This document shows, piece after piece, positions 52,856-61,112 of a stretch of DNA of 64,000 bases. Numbering within the stretch: position 1 is the first letter of the stretch; each line of letters opens with the position of its first letter. Source of the DNA: Paraglaciecola sp. 20A4. GTDB taxonomy: Bacteria; Pseudomonadota; Gammaproteobacteria; Enterobacterales; Alteromonadaceae. The stretch is from assembly GCF_011378905.1 (NCBI RefSeq), contig NZ_WTPY01000003.1, forward strand, positions 278,966 to 342,965. The letters run 5' to 3'. The translations under genes were made by a program, and so were the position numbers. The notes beneath the pieces are model-generated. The model worked only from the letters and a program-made list of their open reading frames with translations, had not been told where the DNA came from and ran no database searches.

Positions 52856-54151
52856 ATGCTCAGTTTAATTGGTTTAATAGGCGGATTGTTGCTGCTAATA
52901 GTGTTAACTATTCGCGGCATGAATCTATTTATTGCCGCCCCCTTGTGCGCACTGATTGTCGCGCTTACCAGTGGAATACCCGTTTTCATTGGTGAAGTGA
53001 ATTTCGTTAATAATTATATGCAGGGATTCTCTGGATTTATTGCATCTTGGTTTTTTATGTTTTTACTTGGCTCGTTGTTCGGTAAATTTATGGAAGACAC
53101 TGGCGCAGCAGATGCTGTTGCCCGCTTTATCATCTCAAAATTGGGCCGTAGCCAAGCTGTAGCGGCCGTGGTGTTAGCCTGTGCCATTTTAACTTACGGT
53201 GGTGTAAGCCTTTTTGTAGTGGCATTTTCAGTATATCCAATGGCACTCAGTTTGTTTAAAGACGCAAACTTACCGCGCAGATTTATTCCTGCTGCACTGG
53301 CATTTGGTTCGGTGACGTTTACCATGACCTCTGCTGGATCTCCTGAAATTCAAAACTGGATCCCCATTAAGTATCTTGGCACCTCGCCTTTTGCGGGTTG
53401 GGAAGTCAGTTTAGTGGTGGCCATTTTTATGGCCACATTTGGATTCTGGTGGATGCGCCGCATGATCAATAAAGCCCTGGCTAATGGTGAAACGTTTGAA
53501 CAGTGGGCCCAAGATCCAAAAGTAACAAACCGAGAGTTACCTAGCCCTATTACCGGTTTGTTACCTTTACTTGTGGTACTCATTCTTTCATTCGCGCTGC
53601 ATGACAGCTTGGGGCATCTCGCGTTAATCATCGCCCTAAGCGGCGGTGTGTTAACGCTTATGATCATCAATTATCGCTATTTTATAAATATGCAAAATGC
53701 AATTAGCGCTGGCACCACCGGAGCGTTAGTGGCCATCGGGAATACCGCGGCAGTAGTCGGTTTTGGAAGCATTGCTAAATCTACCGAGGCGTTTCAAACA
53801 GCCGTTGAAGTGATGACACATATTCCTGGCAATGAATTGATTGGTGCAGCTATAGCGATCAGCGTTATCGCCGGTTTAACAGGCTCAGCTTCAGGAGGTC
53901 AAGTCATTGCCCTGCCCTTGTTAGCACCGCATTATATCGACCAAGGCGTTAATCCAGAAGAGCTGCACAGAGTCGTGTCTATCTCATCTGGCGCATTAGA
54001 CTCTCTGCCACATAACGGCTACGTAGTGACAGTGATCCGTGCTATTTGTAACGAAACACACCAGCGCGCATATTGGGCTGTAGGCGCACTCACTGTCGTT
54101 GTGCCACTTTGTGGGCTCGTGCTGGCCATTGCCTTATTTAACCTATTTTAA
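52856..54151 (+). CDS. GntP-family permease, probably for 3-hydroxybutyrate
   Basis: A 431-aa inner-membrane protein with about 12 helices of the gluconate permease (GntP) family, as shown by LTYGGVSLFVVAFSVYPMAL, TMTSAGSPEIQNWIP and GLTGSASGGQVIALPLLAPHY. The frame opens at TTG 52796, but AAAGGAAA six bases before ATG 52856 fixes the start. GntP relatives that stand next to 3-hydroxybutyrate dehydrogenase genes carry 3-hydroxybutyrate in known cases, and here such a gene closes the same operon. The stop overlaps the next start (TAATG). Confidence 0.88.
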   Translation: MLSLIGLIGGLLLLIVLTIRGMNLFIAAPLCALIVALTSGIPVFIGEVNFVNNYMQGFSGFIASWFFMFLLGSLFGKFMEDTGAADAVARFIISKLGRSQAVAAVVLACAILTYGGVSLFVVAFSVYPMALSLFKDANLPRRFIPAALAFGSVTFTMTSAGSPEIQNWIPIKYLGTSPFAGWEVSLVVAIFMATFGFWWMRRMINKALANGETFEQWAQDPKVTNRELPSPITGLLPLLVVLILSFALHDSLGHLALIIALSGGVLTLMIINYRYFINMQNAISAGTTGALVAIGNTAAVVGFGSIAKSTEAFQTAVEVMTHIPGNELIGAAIAISVIAGLTGSASGGQVIALPLLAPHYIDQGVNPEELHRVVSISSGALDSLPHNGYVVTVIRAICNETHQRAYWAVGALTVVVPLCGLVLAIALFNLF

Positions 54152-55362
54152 TGAGAGCTAATTTTATGCAGTTACGAAATCTAATAGTGACCATAGCGTT
54201 GATTGTTTTAGGTGTTCTGAACTGTCAATTGAGCTACGCAACATCCGACTTGTTGGTTGAAAAACAACGTTTTGAAATTGACACTTTCAAAACATTTGGT
54301 GGTAAAACCATTAAACAAGTACAAGTTGGATGGGAAAGTTACGGCAACCTCAATGACGCTAAAGATAATGTAATACTGATCACCCACTATTTTAGTGCCA
54401 CTTCACACGCCGCCGGCAAGTATCAGCCCAGTGATGCAGCGCCTGGCTACTGGGATGCGATTATTGGTCCAGATAAGGCCATAGATACTAATAAATACTT
54501 TGTGATAAGCGTGGACACATTGGCTAACTTAAACGCTTTTGACCCTAACGTGATGACTACCGGGCCTGCTTCTATTAACCCTGATACAGCTAAACCCTAT
54601 GGTTTAACTTTTCCCGTGGTGACCATCCGCGATTTTGTAAATGTGCAAAAAGCCTTGTTAGAAACGTTAGGCATATCGCGGCTGCATGCAGTGGTCGGTG
54701 CGTCAATGGGCTCTATGCAAGCCCTTGATTGGGCAACAGCATATCCTGATTGGGTCCCCAGAATGATATCCGTAATCGGATCTGGGCAGAGCGATGCATG
54801 GACCACCGCGCTACTTGAGCAATGGGCAATTCCCATTCGATTGGATAAAAATTGGGCTGGCGGTGATTATTATGACGGCGAACGTCCAATGCAAGGGCTA
54901 ACCGCCGCGTTAATGTTTATTACCCAAGACGCCCTAACACCCGATTTTTTTAACGCTACCGGTAAAAAACTAGAATATTCAGCCATGGAACAAGACCCAT
55001 TACACGATATTAATAAAAATCACAGCATCGTTAATTGGTTGCGCGGCAGAGCACAGAGTCGCGCTGAATTAATGGACGCCAATCATTTGTTGTATTTAGT
55101 CCGTGCTTCTCAACTATATATGGCTGGACACAGCGGGGACTTGCGAGACGCTTTAGCCCAAGTTAAAGCCAAAACACTATTTTTACCCTCTACTACTGAC
55201 TTACTGCTGATGCCGTATTTGGCTAAAGATGCTACAGACACCCTTCAAAAATTAGGTAATAACACCCAATACCAAGAGTTGTCGGGCAATTTAGGTCACC
55301 TAAATGGCGTACTTGGGATCAGTCAGTCGGCTAAAGCAATTAGCGCATTTCTGCAAGAATAA
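54151..55362 (+). CDS. Secreted MetX-like alpha/beta hydrolase
   Basis: A 403-aa alpha/beta-hydrolase related to homoserine O-acetyltransferase. VILITHYFSATSHAAGK and the nucleophile motif GASMGSMQALDWA (Ser about 185) are typical, as are the later Asp (STTDLLLMP) and His (NLGHLNG). Unlike true MetX it begins with a signal peptide (LIVTIALIVLGVLNCQLSYA), so it acts outside the cytoplasm and is unlikely to make methionine. With its neighbours it could hydrolyse 3-hydroxybutyrate oligomers. Either ATG 54151 (overlapping the permease stop) or ATG 54166 may be used. Confidence 0.8.
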   Translation: MRANFMQLRNLIVTIALIVLGVLNCQLSYATSDLLVEKQRFEIDTFKTFGGKTIKQVQVGWESYGNLNDAKDNVILITHYFSATSHAAGKYQPSDAAPGYWDAIIGPDKAIDTNKYFVISVDTLANLNAFDPNVMTTGPASINPDTAKPYGLTFPVVTIRDFVNVQKALLETLGISRLHAVVGASMGSMQALDWATAYPDWVPRMISVIGSGQSDAWTTALLEQWAIPIRLDKNWAGGDYYDGERPMQGLTAALMFITQDALTPDFFNATGKKLEYSAMEQDPLHDINKNHSIVNWLRGRAQSRAELMDANHLLYLVRASQLYMAGHSGDLRDALAQVKAKTLFLPSTTDLLLMPYLAKDATDTLQKLGNNTQYQELSGNLGHLNGVLGISQSAKAISAFLQE

Positions 55363-55379
55363 TAGATAAAAGGAACATT

Positions 55380-56438
55380 ATGAAAATTTCATCCACTATC
55401 CTAGGGAAAACCTGCATAACTAGCGCATTAGCCTTGATGTTGGGTGCAGCTCATGGAAATTTAGCGGCAAAACAAATTGCCGACCAAGCCCTTTCTAAGG
55501 GCCAGTTTAATCTCGACCTTTCCCATATTAGTCTTTCGGGGTTATCAAGTGGTGGCTATATGGCTACGCAATTTGAACTGGCGCATTCAGACTGGGTATC
55601 AGGTGTTGGCATTATTGCTGCGGGCCCCTATTATTGCGCACAGAATAGTATTCAAACCGCTCTAAACCAATGTGTTAATCAACTTAACAGTCCGATTAGT
55701 TTAGATATTCTTAACAGTAAAGTAATTCAATGGCAAGAAGCGGGCAAGTTGCCGCCATTAAGCAATTTACAACAACATAAAGTTTGGTTGCTCAGTGGCA
55801 CACTGGACACCAGAGTATTACCACAAGTTAACCAGGCCTTGTTTACCCAATATCAACACTGGGTAAAAGCTGAAAATATTGTCTATATCACCGATAAGCC
55901 CTTTGCTCATCTATTTCCCACTTTAAATTCGGGATCAAAATGTGATGTATCAGAAGCGCCTTTTATTGGAAATTGTGACTACGACGCCGCGGGTGAAATG
56001 CTTAACTTTATTTATGGTGAATTAAATCAGCGTAACGAAACTCAAAACGGTCAATTAGTTGAAATTGATCAGCATGAATTAGGCGGAAAACCAGCACAAA
56101 GCTTGGCCGATAAGGGGTACCTTTATGTACCTAAATCTTGCCAAGAAGGAGGATCTTGTACAGTACATGTGAGCTTTCACGGCTGTAATCAAAATGCCAA
56201 CGCTATAGGCGATGCCTACGCCACTCAAACAGGTCTAAATAATTGGGCAGACACTAATCAAATGGTTGTTCTTTATCCGCAAACCAAAAGCTCCATGATG
56301 ATGCCGCTCAACCCACAAGGCTGTTGGGACTGGTGGGGCTACACAGGAGATGATTACGCCAATCAACACGGTGAGCAAATTAAAGCCGTTAAGCAAATAA
56401 TACACGCGTTAGCGAAACAAGAGACTCAACATGACTAA
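55380..56438 (+). CDS. Secreted poly(3-hydroxybutyrate) depolymerase
   Basis: A 352-aa exported protein with a signal peptide (1-29, ending LAA or nearby) and one alpha/beta-hydrolase catalytic domain of the Penicillium funiculosum-type PHB depolymerase. The lipase-like box LSGLSSGGYMATQ (Ser56), the Asp in LSGTLDTRVLP and the His in PFAHLFPT follow in catalytic order. Many cysteines suggest disulphides. The C-terminal half has another conserved block VHVSFHGCNQN...YPQTK. No substrate-binding domain (such as fibronectin-like) is apparent. It degrades PHB granules or oligomers outside the cell. RBS AAAGGAA precedes ATG. Confidence 0.86.
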   Translation: MKISSTILGKTCITSALALMLGAAHGNLAAKQIADQALSKGQFNLDLSHISLSGLSSGGYMATQFELAHSDWVSGVGIIAAGPYYCAQNSIQTALNQCVNQLNSPISLDILNSKVIQWQEAGKLPPLSNLQQHKVWLLSGTLDTRVLPQVNQALFTQYQHWVKAENIVYITDKPFAHLFPTLNSGSKCDVSEAPFIGNCDYDAAGEMLNFIYGELNQRNETQNGQLVEIDQHELGGKPAQSLADKGYLYVPKSCQEGGSCTVHVSFHGCNQNANAIGDAYATQTGLNNWADTNQMVVLYPQTKSSMMMPLNPQGCWDWWGYTGDDYANQHGEQIKAVKQIIHALAKQETQHD

Positions 56439-57219
56439 ATCTAATCAGCACTTAGTATCACGCACCATACTTATCACTGGCGGAGCAAGCGGTATCGGCT
56501 TAGGTCTAGCGCAGCAGCTTGGCGCTAGTGGTCATAAGATTATTATCGCAGATATGAACTTAGACGCCGCTAATAATGCGGTTGATGAATTGGGTGCACA
56601 AGGAATAAGCGCCCGGGCTGTTATGCTCGATGTAACAGATACTCAACAAGTCGCCGCACTACCAGCTATTTTAGCACCTGATACCGTTGATGTACTGATC
56701 AATAATGCGGGTATCCAGCATGTAGCCAAGCTAGAAGATTTTCCAGCGCAAAAATGGCAACAGCTAATTAATATCATGCTGGTCGCCCCAGCCATGTTAA
56801 CGCAAGCCTTTTTGCCCGGCATGCGCAGTAAAAACTATGGCCGCATCATCAATATCGGCTCGGTACATTCCCTTATTGCTTCCCCTTTTAAGTCAGCTTA
56901 TGTCGCGGCCAAGCACGGCCTACTCGGCTTTTCAAAAACGATTGCCTTAGAAACCGGTGACTGCGATGTAACGATTAATACGCTATGTCCTGCTTATGTA
57001 AAAACACCATTAGTAGAAAAGCAAATAGCTGCTCAAGCAAAAGAGCACGGTATGAGTGAAGAGGATGTGATCAATAAAATCATGCTTGAACCTATGCCGA
57101 AGAAATCATTTATTGATATTGATGAATTAGTCAGTAGTGCCGCATTTTTAATGGAAAATAGCGCCCGTAACATCACTGCTCAAACAATCGTCATTGATGG
57201 TGGCTGGACGGCTCGTTAG
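56431..57219 (+). CDS. bdhA: D-3-hydroxybutyrate dehydrogenase
   Basis: A 262-aa classical short-chain dehydrogenase that oxidises D-3-hydroxybutyrate to acetoacetate with NAD. The cofactor motif TGGASGIGLGLA starts near residue 16, followed by NNAG, the catalytic Ser in NIGSVHS, and Tyr/Lys in SAYVAAKHG. The tail QIVIDGGWTAR is the usual BDH ending. It overlaps the depolymerase gene by 8 bases and finishes the operon. Confidence 0.92.
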   Translation: MTKSNQHLVSRTILITGGASGIGLGLAQQLGASGHKIIIADMNLDAANNAVDELGAQGISARAVMLDVTDTQQVAALPAILAPDTVDVLINNAGIQHVAKLEDFPAQKWQQLINIMLVAPAMLTQAFLPGMRSKNYGRIINIGSVHSLIASPFKSAYVAAKHGLLGFSKTIALETGDCDVTINTLCPAYVKTPLVEKQIAAQAKEHGMSEEDVINKIMLEPMPKKSFIDIDELVSSAAFLMENSARNITAQTIVIDGGWTAR

Positions 57220-57250
57220 GCCTTTAGCTAGTCCAACTAAGTGACCAAAT

Positions 57251-57284
57251 AAGGCCGGCTTCTGAGTATTGGGAGTCAGGCCTT
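57251..57284 (+). terminator. Terminator after bdhA
   Basis: Arms AAGGC(C) and GCCTT with an inner CTGA/TCAG pairing form a hairpin, followed by TCTTTTATC. It lies 32 bases past the bdhA stop. Confidence 0.65.
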
Positions 57285-57514
57285 TCTTTTATCTACCCAA
57301 GAATGGCTCACCTCTTTTACACATTATTAATCTGCTCAAATGCTCGACCAACCTTAATGATTATATAAAGGCCTTATTATGGCGATTTATGTAACTGGCT
57401 AACATGAAACTAAAGTCGAGTTAGCCGTTAGACATTTTTCTGGTTTGACCTCTGATGAGATAATGCTACTGTTATGTAAAATAATTGTTAACTTAAATTA
57501 TAAAGAGAGCTGAT

Positions 57515-58438
57515 ATGAAACTAGCCCGTATATATTTTACTGTGTTGTTGTGTCTTATAACTTCATTTGTTGCCAGTGCATCTAACTACACCAAAACGAA
57601 GTACCCCATTGTATTGGTTCATGGTTTATTTGGTTTCGACGACGTATTCGGTATCGATTATTTCTATCGCATCCCAAATTCGCTCTCCAGAGATGGCGCG
57701 AAAGTATTTATCGCTGCTGTTTCTGCTGCAAATAGTACAGAAGTGCGCGGAGAACAACTTCTTGCCCAAGTCGAAGATATTTTAGCGTTAACCGGTGCAG
57801 CTAAAGTTAATTTGATTGGCCATAGCCATGGTAGCCCTACTTCCCGCTATGTCGCCTCAGTCAGTCCACAACTTGTGGCATCGGTCACCAGTGTAGGGGG
57901 TGTAAATTGGGGCACGCCTGTCGCTGACTTATTACGTCACTCACTGCCCGAAAATAGTGTTCCCGAGACCGTGCTCGCCACTGTCGGCAATAGTTTAGCC
58001 GGACTGATAGAATTACTATCAGGCAACAGCGATTTACCCCAAAGCGCTATCGCGTCGCTAGACTCACTTAGTACTGCAGGCTCTCTAGCATTCAATAACC
58101 GTTATCCTGAGGGTATACCCGATGACTATTGCGGCCAAGGCGATATCTATGCAGAAAATGGTGTTGCCTATTTTTCATGGAGCGGTGCACGACCCTTTAC
58201 CAATGTATTTGACCCTGTAGATGGTCCGCTTTCAGTAATTAGCTTATTATTTAATGAACCAAATGATGGCCTTGTTTCATCCTGTAGCAGCCATTTGGGC
58301 TACGTGATAAAAGACAACTACAAAATGAATCACCTTGACGAGGTAAATCAAACTTTGGGGATCCATCATCTCTTTGAAACCGACCCGATCACCCTTTATC
58401 GTAAGCACGCTAATCGTCTAAAAAACATGGGATTATAG
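57515..58438 (+). CDS. Secreted triacylglycerol lipase, family I
   Basis: A 307-aa exported lipase (signal peptide 1-22, ending ASA) of bacterial family I.1/I.2 that needs a foldase. It opens YPIVLVHGLFGFDDVFGIDYFYRIP and has the nucleophile motif GHSHGS (Ser104), the Asp of EPNDGLVS, a His near HLDEV, and a Cys pair DDYCGQ/SSCSSHLG for the family disulphide. AGAGAG precedes ATG. The foldase gene begins 5 bases after the stop, which supports the assignment. Confidence 0.92.
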   Translation: MKLARIYFTVLLCLITSFVASASNYTKTKYPIVLVHGLFGFDDVFGIDYFYRIPNSLSRDGAKVFIAAVSAANSTEVRGEQLLAQVEDILALTGAAKVNLIGHSHGSPTSRYVASVSPQLVASVTSVGGVNWGTPVADLLRHSLPENSVPETVLATVGNSLAGLIELLSGNSDLPQSAIASLDSLSTAGSLAFNNRYPEGIPDDYCGQGDIYAENGVAYFSWSGARPFTNVFDPVDGPLSVISLLFNEPNDGLVSSCSSHLGYVIKDNYKMNHLDEVNQTLGIHHLFETDPITLYRKHANRLKNMGL

Positions 58439-58443
58439 GTATC

Positions 58444-59355
58444 TTGCGAGGTATTTTAACGCTGGCAATAATTATCTTGGGACTGGGCGGTGTACTACTA
58501 GCGTACCACTTGCTCGTGCCCTCAGAAAATATCAATATGCAGCCTTCGTCGGTTGCACATTCGCCTAGTAACAACGTCATTAGTGGCAGCAGCGACAGCG
58601 CACAAATAAAGACCAGCGAGTTTCAAGAGGTGTTAAAACCACACTGGTTTAATGAACAACTAAAGGACCGTTTAGACTCCTATATTGTTTATTATCAAGA
58701 GAATGAAAAGGAAATGTGGCAGTCGTTTCGCACCCAATGCAGCTTATTCGCCGACTGCCATGGTTTAACCGCCCTACTTGTTCGATATATTGATTATAAA
58801 AAAGCGTTAGTGGAGATAGATGGTCCATCACCTCGAGATGTGAGCACCTTCGTTAAGCGCATGGATGATTTACACATCATACGTGAGCGATTCTTCACAC
58901 CAGCAGAAAATACCTTATTATTCACCCGAGAGATCCAGTGGGATGAGGGAGCGATACAACGTTTGGAAATTCAGTTAGACCCAACCCTAGATTTGTCCCA
59001 GAAGCGCGATCTGCTCGAAGCACATATTGCCTCTTTGCCTGAATCGTCTAGATCGGCCCTTCAACCAACGTTTCAATTACATAAATTAATGACACAGCGC
59101 CAACAAGGCGATGAGAGTACAGAAAGTTACAATACCCTTGCTGCAGAGTTTGGTGAAGAGGCCGCAGAACGATTAATCGCCTTAAAAAAGCAACGTGAAA
59201 ATTGGCAACAACGTATCGGTGAGTACCTAACGAGACGAAGAGATCTTAGCGAGCATTATCAAGACGAGCAATTAAGTATTGAAATACAAAAATTAAAAAC
59301 CCAATTATTCACGGCTAATGAAATTAGGCGTATTGCTGTCATTAGTGAGCAATAA
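58444..59355 (+). CDS. Lipase-specific foldase (Lif)
   Basis: A 303-aa periplasmic foldase anchored by an N-terminal helix (about 3-25). A low-complexity Ser-rich linker is followed by two helical folding domains with a charged helix between them. LFADCHGLTALLVRYIDYKKAL fits the RxxFDY-type motif region of Lif proteins, and many Arg/Lys/Glu residues follow. It folds the preceding lipase before secretion. The start is TTG 58444 with AGG upstream; no ATG occurs before the membrane anchor, so the rare start is probably real. Confidence 0.87.
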   Translation: MRGILTLAIIILGLGGVLLAYHLLVPSENINMQPSSVAHSPSNNVISGSSDSAQIKTSEFQEVLKPHWFNEQLKDRLDSYIVYYQENEKEMWQSFRTQCSLFADCHGLTALLVRYIDYKKALVEIDGPSPRDVSTFVKRMDDLHIIRERFFTPAENTLLFTREIQWDEGAIQRLEIQLDPTLDLSQKRDLLEAHIASLPESSRSALQPTFQLHKLMTQRQQGDESTESYNTLAAEFGEEAAERLIALKKQRENWQQRIGEYLTRRRDLSEHYQDEQLSIEIQKLKTQLFTANEIRRIAVISEQ

Positions 59356-59620
59356 GCACCATCATCAATCTAATTACGTAATATAACAGCTACCCACTTT
59401 CATCCGATTTCTGCATGGTATGGTATTTATTCGAGCTTATCAGATTGATTAGCTGCGTGTTTAATAGCTAGCTAATGAGAGTGACACATTTTGGTCGAAA
59501 AACTATTTATCAGCTGAAAACAGTATTCTTTAGGGTATAGGCACAAACTCCTTTAACACTCAGCACAGAATTAATTATAGGTTTACCCAATTAAGCTTAT
59601 AAGCAAAAAATTCTAAAAAA

Positions 59621-59650
59621 AATGGCCTTTGCGAGACGGCAAAGGCCATT
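59621..59650. terminator. Bidirectional terminator between Lif and the PEP-CTERM-like gene
   Basis: AATGGCCTTTGC-GAGACG-GCAAAGGCCATT, 12-bp perfect stem. On the minus strand it is followed by a T-rich run, so it mainly serves the PEP-CTERM-like gene at 59694. Confidence 0.85.
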
Positions 59651-59693
59651 ATTTACATTAACGTGTTAATTCGATTGTTAATTCGATTGTTAA

Positions 59694-60527
59694 TTAACTT
59701 TTTCTACGGCGTGATACTGCAGCTAAACCTAATAAGCCTAATCCAAATAATGCTATGGTGGCTGGGGCACTCGCTTGAACTGGAACGCCTATCGATTGGC
59801 CATTACCTTGTGAGGAATACATACTATTATCGAAAATTGCACCCGCCGTAAGGCCAATATCCGACCCAATACTATCAAAATTCCATGCCGCCTGAACATC
59901 TGCTAATCCTAAGCCCGCTGTTGTGCGAATACTTAGCTCAGCTTCTGACTCACCACCTAAAATAGTGCCGTCTAAAATAAAGGAGTCAAAATCGAACGCC
60001 GCGAACAACAGACCATCTTGTGCTTCAGCAAAAAGCGCATGAGCCCCTGAGCCTAACGTGGTATCTGTCACAACTGCGCTATCAAAATTTGGAATTTGAT
60101 CAATATAAATATTGAACCACGCATTACTTGTATCAAATAAAGGTGTCGCTCCGGCAAAGCTACTTACCACCAACCCACCAAATGCAAAAGTAAGTTCGCA
60201 AGCGCCGCTATCACAAAAACCGCCAGGATCTCTGCCATCGTTAAAGCTGTAAAACTCGCCTAAACCTACAAGTTCAGTGCCCAATGCGCCATTTACCGCC
60301 GCATCGGAAGTTATCCGTTGATAATCATCTGCTGTATTGGCTGGTGAGCCATTGGTGTCGGTAAACGTGGGCGTAGTGGTAAACCATTGTTGAAAGTTTA
60401 CTTGATTAGACATACCGCCAGGTCCGAGATTAGTGTCATCCCAAGAGATACCACCGGCTGAAACAACCGCCGCATTTACCCCCATACTGGAGAGCGCTAA
60501 AATGCTGCCAATTAGTAATTTTTTCAT
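59694..60527 (-). CDS. PEP-CTERM-like exported protein
   Basis: A 277-aa protein with a signal peptide (1-19, ending VNA) and a C-terminal sorting-like tail: VQASAPATIALFGLGLLGLA and then SRRRKS. The Pro in SAPAT stands where PEP-CTERM proteins have Val-Pro-Glu-Pro, followed by a membrane helix and a basic tail. It is a variant of the signal recognised by exosortase. The middle is acidic, rich in Gly, Asp and Ser, and has two Cys (FCDSGACEL). The function is unknown; an extracellular matrix or surface role is typical. AAGGAA precedes ATG. Confidence 0.78.
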   Translation of the reverse strand: MKKLLIGSILALSSMGVNAAVVSAGGISWDDTNLGPGGMSNQVNFQQWFTTTPTFTDTNGSPANTADDYQRITSDAAVNGALGTELVGLGEFYSFNDGRDPGGFCDSGACELTFAFGGLVVSSFAGATPLFDTSNAWFNIYIDQIPNFDSAVVTDTTLGSGAHALFAEAQDGLLFAAFDFDSFILDGTILGGESEAELSIRTTAGLGLADVQAAWNFDSIGSDIGLTAGAIFDNSMYSSQGNGQSIGVPVQASAPATIALFGLGLLGLAAVSRRRKS

Positions 60528-60840
60528 TTGTATATTCCTTTAAACAGGGCCATAAAAGTTGAATAAACTACTGCTGAATGCCTACTCATTCGAACAATTA
60601 ATGCTTGCTCTACCGGTAAAATGCATATTTTACACCATTTGTTTACCTTATTGATTTAAAGGAAAAAAATTTACCGCCCAAAATAATATTGATGAATTGT
60701 GTAAATAAAGCTGACATTTTTACCGTGATAAATATCACCCAACTGACAGTCAAAATGTGCGTTACGCTTTTTTAGATAATCTGGGATATCATACGTGACC
60801 ACTCGTCATCACGGGGAAATTACATTGAGAAGGAAACCTT
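60528..60840. other. Divergent promoter region
   Basis: About 310 bases between two divergent genes. It holds a 7-bp inverted repeat GTAAAAT-GCAT-ATTTTAC (60616-60633) and a strong ribosome binding site before the 56-aa gene. No gene or RNA was recognised. Confidence 0.6.
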
Positions 60841-61011
60841 ATGTCAGCAGTAAAACTAAACTTTACCCTTGAAAAAGTTACTAAAAATAGTGTGCGCTAT
60901 AAAGAGGTGCCAGAAGAAGGCAAAGCCCCAGTGTTGGGCTCTATTTATGTACAAAAATGGTATGCTGGATCGTCGAAAAATATTTCAGTCACGATTGATA
61001 AAAAAGACTGA
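60841..61011 (+). CDS. Small conserved hypothetical protein (56 aa)
   Basis: Direct translation gives a 56-aa soluble protein, MSAVKLNFTLEKVTKNSVRY at the start, with VLGSIYVQKW in the middle and SVTIDKKD at the end, predicted as a small all-beta fold. I recall similar one-domain proteins (SAVKLNFxLEKxTKGxxRYKE type) as conserved hypotheticals in Shewanella and Pseudomonas. GAGAAGGAAA stands before ATG. The function is unknown. No operon partner is visible. Confidence 0.8.
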   Translation: MSAVKLNFTLEKVTKNSVRYKEVPEEGKAPVLGSIYVQKWYAGSSKNISVTIDKKD

Positions 61012-61112
61012 TCCCGCAGCTGTATAACGAACAAAGTACAAATCAAATCGTTTTTCGCTTGGTGTGTTTGGCCGCTTAATGCGTACATAATATTGGTTAT
61101 AGAAATAGCTTA

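Noticed and set aside
54151..55362. Methionine biosynthesis gene metX
   Set aside because: The signal peptide and PHB-related operon speak against a cytoplasmic biosynthetic role.
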